This document shows, one piece after another, positions 5,877 to 8,618 of a stretch of DNA of 8,618 nucleotides. Both the position numbers and the translations under genes were made by a program. The number at the start of each line of letters is the position of its first letter. Position 1 is the first letter of the stretch. The notes below the pieces were generated by a model, which saw only the letters and a list, made by a program, of their open reading frames with translations, searched no databases and had not been told where the DNA came from. Source of the DNA: Rhodospirillales bacterium (GTDB lineage: Bacteria > Pseudomonadota > Alphaproteobacteria > Micavibrionales > UBA2020); the NCBI GenBank assembly GCA_023266795.1, contig JAHFPI010000042.1, forward strand, positions 1-8,618, given 5' to 3'.

Positions 5877-6275
5877 ATGAAGCTTAACTGGAAAATTGCC
5901 GCATTAGGCGTTGTCGCCGCCGCCGCTGTCGTCCTGACCGGCGGCGCTGTTATCGGCGCGGCTCTCGGTGTTGTCGGAACCGTTGTCGGCGTCACGGCGG
6001 CTGTTATCGGCGCTGCCACGACTATTGCCACGCTGGCGACGCTTGGCGGTGTCGGCCTTTTTGTCGCCAAGGCTGCTTTATCTTCCTCTCCGTCTGTCAG
6101 TCATGCGCACACGATCGAAAACAGGCCGTCGAATCTGGCGCAAAGAAGGACTCTCGGTAAAAAATTCAAGATCCCACACGATGTAGGGCTTCCTGCCATG
6201 AGGCGGGGGGCAGCGCCAACAATGAGAAATTCTTCTCCTTCAACTCCCCGAGGGCTGGGAAACGGGTCTCATTGA
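5877..6275 (+). CDS. hypothetical small membrane protein with a glycine zipper
   Basis: The family is not recognised. The 132-residue protein starts MKLNWKIA, after AGAAGGGG at 5861-5868 with an eight-base gap. Residues 7-64 are almost entirely Ala, Gly, Val, Ile, Leu and Thr, enough for two membrane helices (about 7-31 and 36-64). Glycines at 23, 27, 31 and at 34, 38 give GxxxG spacing, the glycine-zipper pattern that packs helices in oligomeric membrane proteins and some pore formers. The tail (about 68-132) is basic, hydrophilic and rich in Ser, Pro and Arg, with LGKKF at 93-97. The N-terminus could instead be a signal peptide, but no clear cleavage site is seen. The gene is probably co-transcribed with the next gene, 33 nt away. 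Confidence 0.7.
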   Translation: MKLNWKIAALGVVAAAAVVLTGGAVIGAALGVVGTVVGVTAAVIGAATTIATLATLGGVGLFVAKAALSSSPSVSHAHTIENRPSNLAQRRTLGKKFKIPHDVGLPAMRRGAAPTMRNSSPSTPRGLGNGSH

Positions 6276-6308
6276 AGAATAATTTTTATAAACAGCGAGG
6301 AAAACAAA

Positions 6309-6794
6309 ATGGTTGGAGGTTTTGACGGCTCTGCCTATACGGGCGGGCCAATGGTGGTACCACCGGAATCAGAAGAGAGCAAGCTGCGCAAAGTAGGCTG
6401 GAAAGAAGTTGTGCGCGGAGCCGGCGGTTTTTCTATCGGTATCGCCGCGCTTTTTGTGGTTTTTGCTAATCCCGTATCATTAGCTGCTGCCGGCACCGCC
6501 GTATTGGTTGCCAGCGGTGCTGCTCTTACCGCCACTATGTTTGCCCTTTATGGCTCCTATGCCATCACGCAGAACAGGTCTGCGGATCGTTATGCGCGTG
6601 AATTAGCAAAAAAATCCGCAGCTTCCGGTACAGCGCCGGCACAGATCAATACGCTGGCAAAACCCGGCAATACGAATAAACTTTCATCCGGGGATCTTGG
6701 TAAAAAATTTAACGGAGTGTCTCCAAGAGCACGCCTTGCGGCAGCCCTAAAAAAACTACTCCATCATTCGCCCTCAACTATTCCAGGTCCTTGA
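6309..6794 (+). CDS. hypothetical small membrane protein, partner of the preceding gene
   Basis: The family is not recognised. The 161-residue protein has a Gly-rich N-terminus (1-18), a charged stretch with W31 (about 19-38), two predicted membrane helices (about 41-59 and 61-83) and a basic, hydrophilic tail. The tail holds LGKKF at 130-134, a motif shared with the preceding protein, and ends in an Arg/Lys/His-rich stretch. AGGA at 6298-6301 lies seven bases before the ATG. The 33-nt gap to the gene before it and the absence of a terminator suggest one operon. Its last codons overlap the end of the convergent cysK by 17 bp. Confidence 0.7.
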   Translation: MVGGFDGSAYTGGPMVVPPESEESKLRKVGWKEVVRGAGGFSIGIAALFVVFANPVSLAAAGTAVLVASGAALTATMFALYGSYAITQNRSADRYARELAKKSAASGTAPAQINTLAKPGNTNKLSSGDLGKKFNGVSPRARLAAALKKLLHHSPSTIPGP

Positions 6795-7713
6795 AAGCAG
6801 GCAGGGAGAGATAGCGCTCCGCCATGCTGGGGACGATGGTGATGATCATTTTACCGGCCATCTCCGACCTTTGCCCCACATGCAGCGCGGCATGAATGGC
6901 GGCGCCCGATGAAATGCCGACGGGAATGCCCTCTGTTTTTGCAACGTGACGGCACATACGGATGGCTTCGTCGCTGCTGACTTTAAAAACCTCGTCAATC
7001 AGCTTTACGTCGAGAATGTCGGGGATAAAGCCGGTGCCGATACCCTGAATTTTATGGGGCGTATGCGTCCCGCCGGAGAGAACAGGGCTTTCGGCAGGCT
7101 CGACGGCGATGACCTTGAAGCCGGGCTTGCGCGGTTTCAGGGCCTGCGCGATGCCCGTCAGCGTGCCGCCGGTGCCGACTCCCGCGACAAGCACGTCTGC
7201 CCTGCCTTCGGTATCCCGCCAGATTTCCTCCGCCGTGGTGGTGCGGTGAATGGCGGGATTGGCGGGGTTTTTGAATTGCTGCGGCATATAGCTGCCCGGA
7301 TATTGCCCGAGCAGTTCCTCCGCTTTGGCGATAGAACCGTTTATACCTTTATCGGCGGGCGTGAGAACGATTTCCGCGCCGAACAGTCTTAGCATCTTGC
7401 GCCGCTCATACGACATGCTCTCCGGCATGGTCAGGATCAGTTTGTAGCCTTTCGCCGCACAGATAAACGCGAGTCCGATTCCGGTATTGCCGGAGGTCGG
7501 CTCGATAATCACGGTATCGGATTTTATTTTGCCATCCCGCTCGCCGGCTTCGATCAGCGCCAGCGCCAGACGGTCCTTGACGCTTGACAGCGGATTGAAA
7601 AACTCCAGCTTCAGCAGAATATCGGCTTTGACATGATATTCTTTGGACAGCTTGGGAATACGTACCAGCGGTGTATTGCCGATCGTTTGCCAGATGTGGT
7701 CGTAAATGCGCAT
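6778..7713 (-). CDS. cysK: O-acetylserine sulfhydrylase (cysteine synthase, CysK type)
   Basis: This enzyme uses pyridoxal phosphate to make cysteine from O-acetylserine and sulfide, the last step of sulfate assimilation. With ATG at 7713 it has 311 residues, close to E. coli CysK (323) and CysM (303). Motifs are the cofactor lysine in NPLSSVKDR (Lys46), substrate loop TSGNTG (73-78), phosphate-binding GTGGT (180-184) and GISSGAA (266-272). CysK fits better than CysM, but a related beta-family synthase cannot be excluded. The start is chosen because MRIYDHIWQTIGNTPLV matches the family N-terminus; an in-frame start at 7791 lies within dut and adds 26 unrelated residues. No Shine-Dalgarno is seen, and the ATG is 4 nt after the dut stop, so translational coupling is likely. 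Confidence 0.92.
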   Translation of the reverse strand: MRIYDHIWQTIGNTPLVRIPKLSKEYHVKADILLKLEFFNPLSSVKDRLALALIEAGERDGKIKSDTVIIEPTSGNTGIGLAFICAAKGYKLILTMPESMSYERRKMLRLFGAEIVLTPADKGINGSIAKAEELLGQYPGSYMPQQFKNPANPAIHRTTTAEEIWRDTEGRADVLVAGVGTGGTLTGIAQALKPRKPGFKVIAVEPAESPVLSGGTHTPHKIQGIGTGFIPDILDVKLIDEVFKVSSDEAIRMCRHVAKTEGIPVGISSGAAIHAALHVGQRSEMAGKMIITIVPSMAERYLSLPAFKDLE

Positions 7714-7717
7714 CTGG

Positions 7718-8197
7718 TTATTTTCGGGACGCTTTTTTCGCGACAAGTGTTCCCGTAGAACCGAAACCGCCGGTGCCGCGCACTGTTTCATCGAGCTTGT
7801 CGACGGCAGTCCAACTGACGCGGTTATAGGCGGCGATCACCATTTGCGCGATACGCATGCCGCGTTCGATCGTGAAGGCCTCTGTGCCAAGATTAGCCAA
7901 AATCACTTTGATCTCGCCGCGATAATCGGCATCAATCGTGCCGGGCGCGTTCAAAACCGTTATGCCGTTCTTGGCGGCAAGGCCGGAGCGGGGGCGGATC
8001 TGCGCCTCATACCCTTCAGGCAGGGCGATCGCAAGGCCGGTCGGCACCAGTGCGCGCTCTCCCGGCTTGAGGGTGAGAGGGGCGTCAACCGCCGCTTCCA
8101 GATCCATACCGGCGGAATGTTTGGTTGCATACACGGGCAGGTTAAGACCCTTGGCATGCGGCAATTGCGAGATGGAAACATTAATAGGTTTTGTCAT
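7718..8197 (-). CDS. dut: deoxyuridine 5'-triphosphate nucleotidohydrolase (dUTPase)
   Basis: dUTPase cleaves dUTP to dUMP and pyrophosphate. This keeps uracil out of DNA and supplies dUMP for thymidylate synthesis. The 159-residue protein has all five motifs of the trimeric family in order: AGMDL (29-33), RPRSGLA (68-74), GTIDADYRGE (86-95, with the catalytic Asp and Tyr), RGMRIAQMV (112-120) and the C-terminal Gly-rich RGTGGFGSTG (140-149). The start is supported by AGGAGA (8210-8205), seven bases before the ATG. It is the first gene of a dut-cysK unit and is divergent from the XRE regulator gene. No confident minus-strand promoter was found upstream. Confidence 0.97.
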   Translation of the reverse strand: MTKPINVSISQLPHAKGLNLPVYATKHSAGMDLEAAVDAPLTLKPGERALVPTGLAIALPEGYEAQIRPRSGLAAKNGITVLNAPGTIDADYRGEIKVILANLGTEAFTIERGMRIAQMVIAAYNRVSWTAVDKLDETVRGTGGFGSTGTLVAKKASRK

Positions 8198-8293
8198 GGG
8201 CCGTTCTCCTGATGATTGCGAGGTTATATCATGCGTTTTAAAATAAAGGAAATATTTCTTAATTTCCCCTTTTTAAAGTAAAACATTAGATTG

Positions 8294-8330
8294 CATACTT
8301 ATGTATGTTGACAATACAGGGTTGTATTGT
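8294..8330. promoter_or_regulatory. two dyads in the XRE promoter, probable operators
   Basis: A perfect inverted repeat ACAATACA-GGGT-TGTATTGT fills 8311-8330, between and touching the -35 and -10 boxes. A second, shorter one (CATAC-TTAT-GTATG) at 8294-8307 sits just upstream. Their centres are 20 bp apart, about two helical turns, so dimers would lie on the same face. Autorepression by the XRE protein encoded downstream is the simplest reading, but it is inferred. Confidence 0.6.
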
Positions 8331-8336
8331 TATAAA
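8308..8336 (+). promoter_or_regulatory. strong sigma70-like promoter of the XRE regulator gene
   Basis: A perfect TTGACA (8308-8313) and TATAAA (8331-8336) are separated by 17 bp. Transcription would start near 8343, about 32 nt before the ATG. GGAGAG at 8359-8364 is the ribosome binding site, ten bases from the start. Confidence 0.75.
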
Positions 8337-8374
8337 TTGGCGCTATACCAGTCTATTTGGAGAGATACCGCATA

Positions 8375-8618
8375 ATGCCACGCACAAAAACAGAAGAATT
8401 CGGGCCAAATCCAGTCGATATCTATGTCGGCTCAAAGGTAAAGTCGCGGCGGCTGATTTTAGGCTTGAGTCAGGAAGAGCTGGCCAAAGCGATTGGCCTG
8501 ACTTTCCAGCAGGTGCAGAAATACGAGCGCGGCACCAACCGCATCAGCGTCAGCCGTCTGGTGGACATTTGCCGGGTTCTCAAGGTATCAATCGACTATT
8601 TTTTCGAAGCGGGCACTC
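8375..8618 (+). CDS. XRE-family transcriptional regulator, 3' end outside the window
   Basis: The gene starts at ATG 8375 and is still open at the window end, giving 81 visible residues. Residues 22-77 form an HTH_3/XRE (Cro/CI-like) DNA-binding domain, with the helix-turn-helix at about 31-53 (LSQEELAKAIGLTFQQVQKY, then ERG) and a closing VSIDYFF. The preceding NPVDIYVGSKVKSRR and the QQVQKYERGTNRIS segment are typical of a regulator class common in alphaproteobacteria. Any C-terminal sensor or extension is unseen. It is divergent from dut. A dyad within its own promoter suggests autoregulation. Its targets are unknown. Confidence 0.88.
   Translation, partial: MPRTKTEEFGPNPVDIYVGSKVKSRRLILGLSQEELAKAIGLTFQQVQKYERGTNRISVSRLVDICRVLKVSIDYFFEAGT

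Larger units (their letters stand above)
8198..8374. promoter_or_regulatory. AT-rich divergent intergenic region between dut and the XRE gene
   Basis: This 177-bp region carries the dut ribosome binding site at its left end and the XRE promoter and operator at its right. In between it is strongly AT-rich and contains a perfect palindrome GAAATATTTC at 8249-8258. A TATAAC on the minus strand (8227-8222) might serve as a dut -10, but it lacks a good -35. Confidence 0.4.

Noticed and set aside
7706..8246. Plus-strand frames opposite dut
   Set aside because: They are antisense to a dUTPase with all five motifs, and show no motifs or start signals of their own.

Overview
This window looks like the chromosome of an alphaproteobacterium. 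The evidence is the gene order dapF-mtaB-ftsY, a short FtsY with no long acidic domain, an XRE regulator of the type common in that class, and a TTAA-N7-TTAA site resembling a CtrA box. The genus cannot be named from this sequence. Core genes look GC-rich. The accessory part (about 4911-6795) is patchier, with AT-rich stretches and palindromic repeats.

Left part (1-4836). The first 20 codons of a minus-strand gene with a signal-like N-terminus run off the left edge, and its promoter faces away from dapF. A tightly packed plus-strand operon follows. It holds dapF (diaminopimelate epimerase, for lysine and cell wall), mtaB (tRNA ct6A/t6A37 methylthiotransferase), ftsY (signal recognition particle receptor) and amn (AMP nucleosidase). 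The first two junctions are ATGA stop/start overlaps, and amn starts 10 nt after ftsY. dapF has a good promoter so close to its ATG that its mRNA may be leaderless.

Middle part (4837-6794). This is a small accessory region with no recognisable metabolic genes. It contains a three-helix membrane protein, a set of palindromic repeats, a 66-residue Pro/Gln-rich minus-strand protein with its own ribosome binding site and terminator, and a divergent pair of small two-helix membrane proteins. A consensus-like promoter and a CtrA-like box lie between the divergent genes. The two membrane proteins are only 33 nt apart and share an LGKKF motif in their tails. They are the best candidates here for an undescribed system.

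Right part (6778-8618). On the minus strand, dut (dUTPase) and cysK (O-acetylserine sulfhydrylase-like) form a two-gene unit with a 4-nt gap. The end of cysK overlaps the end of the convergent membrane-protein gene by 17 bp. Divergent from dut is the 5' part of an XRE-family regulator. Its strong promoter carries a perfect dyad filling the -35/-10 spacer, which suggests autoregulation. No tRNA, rRNA, CRISPR array, transposase or intact mobile element was seen.
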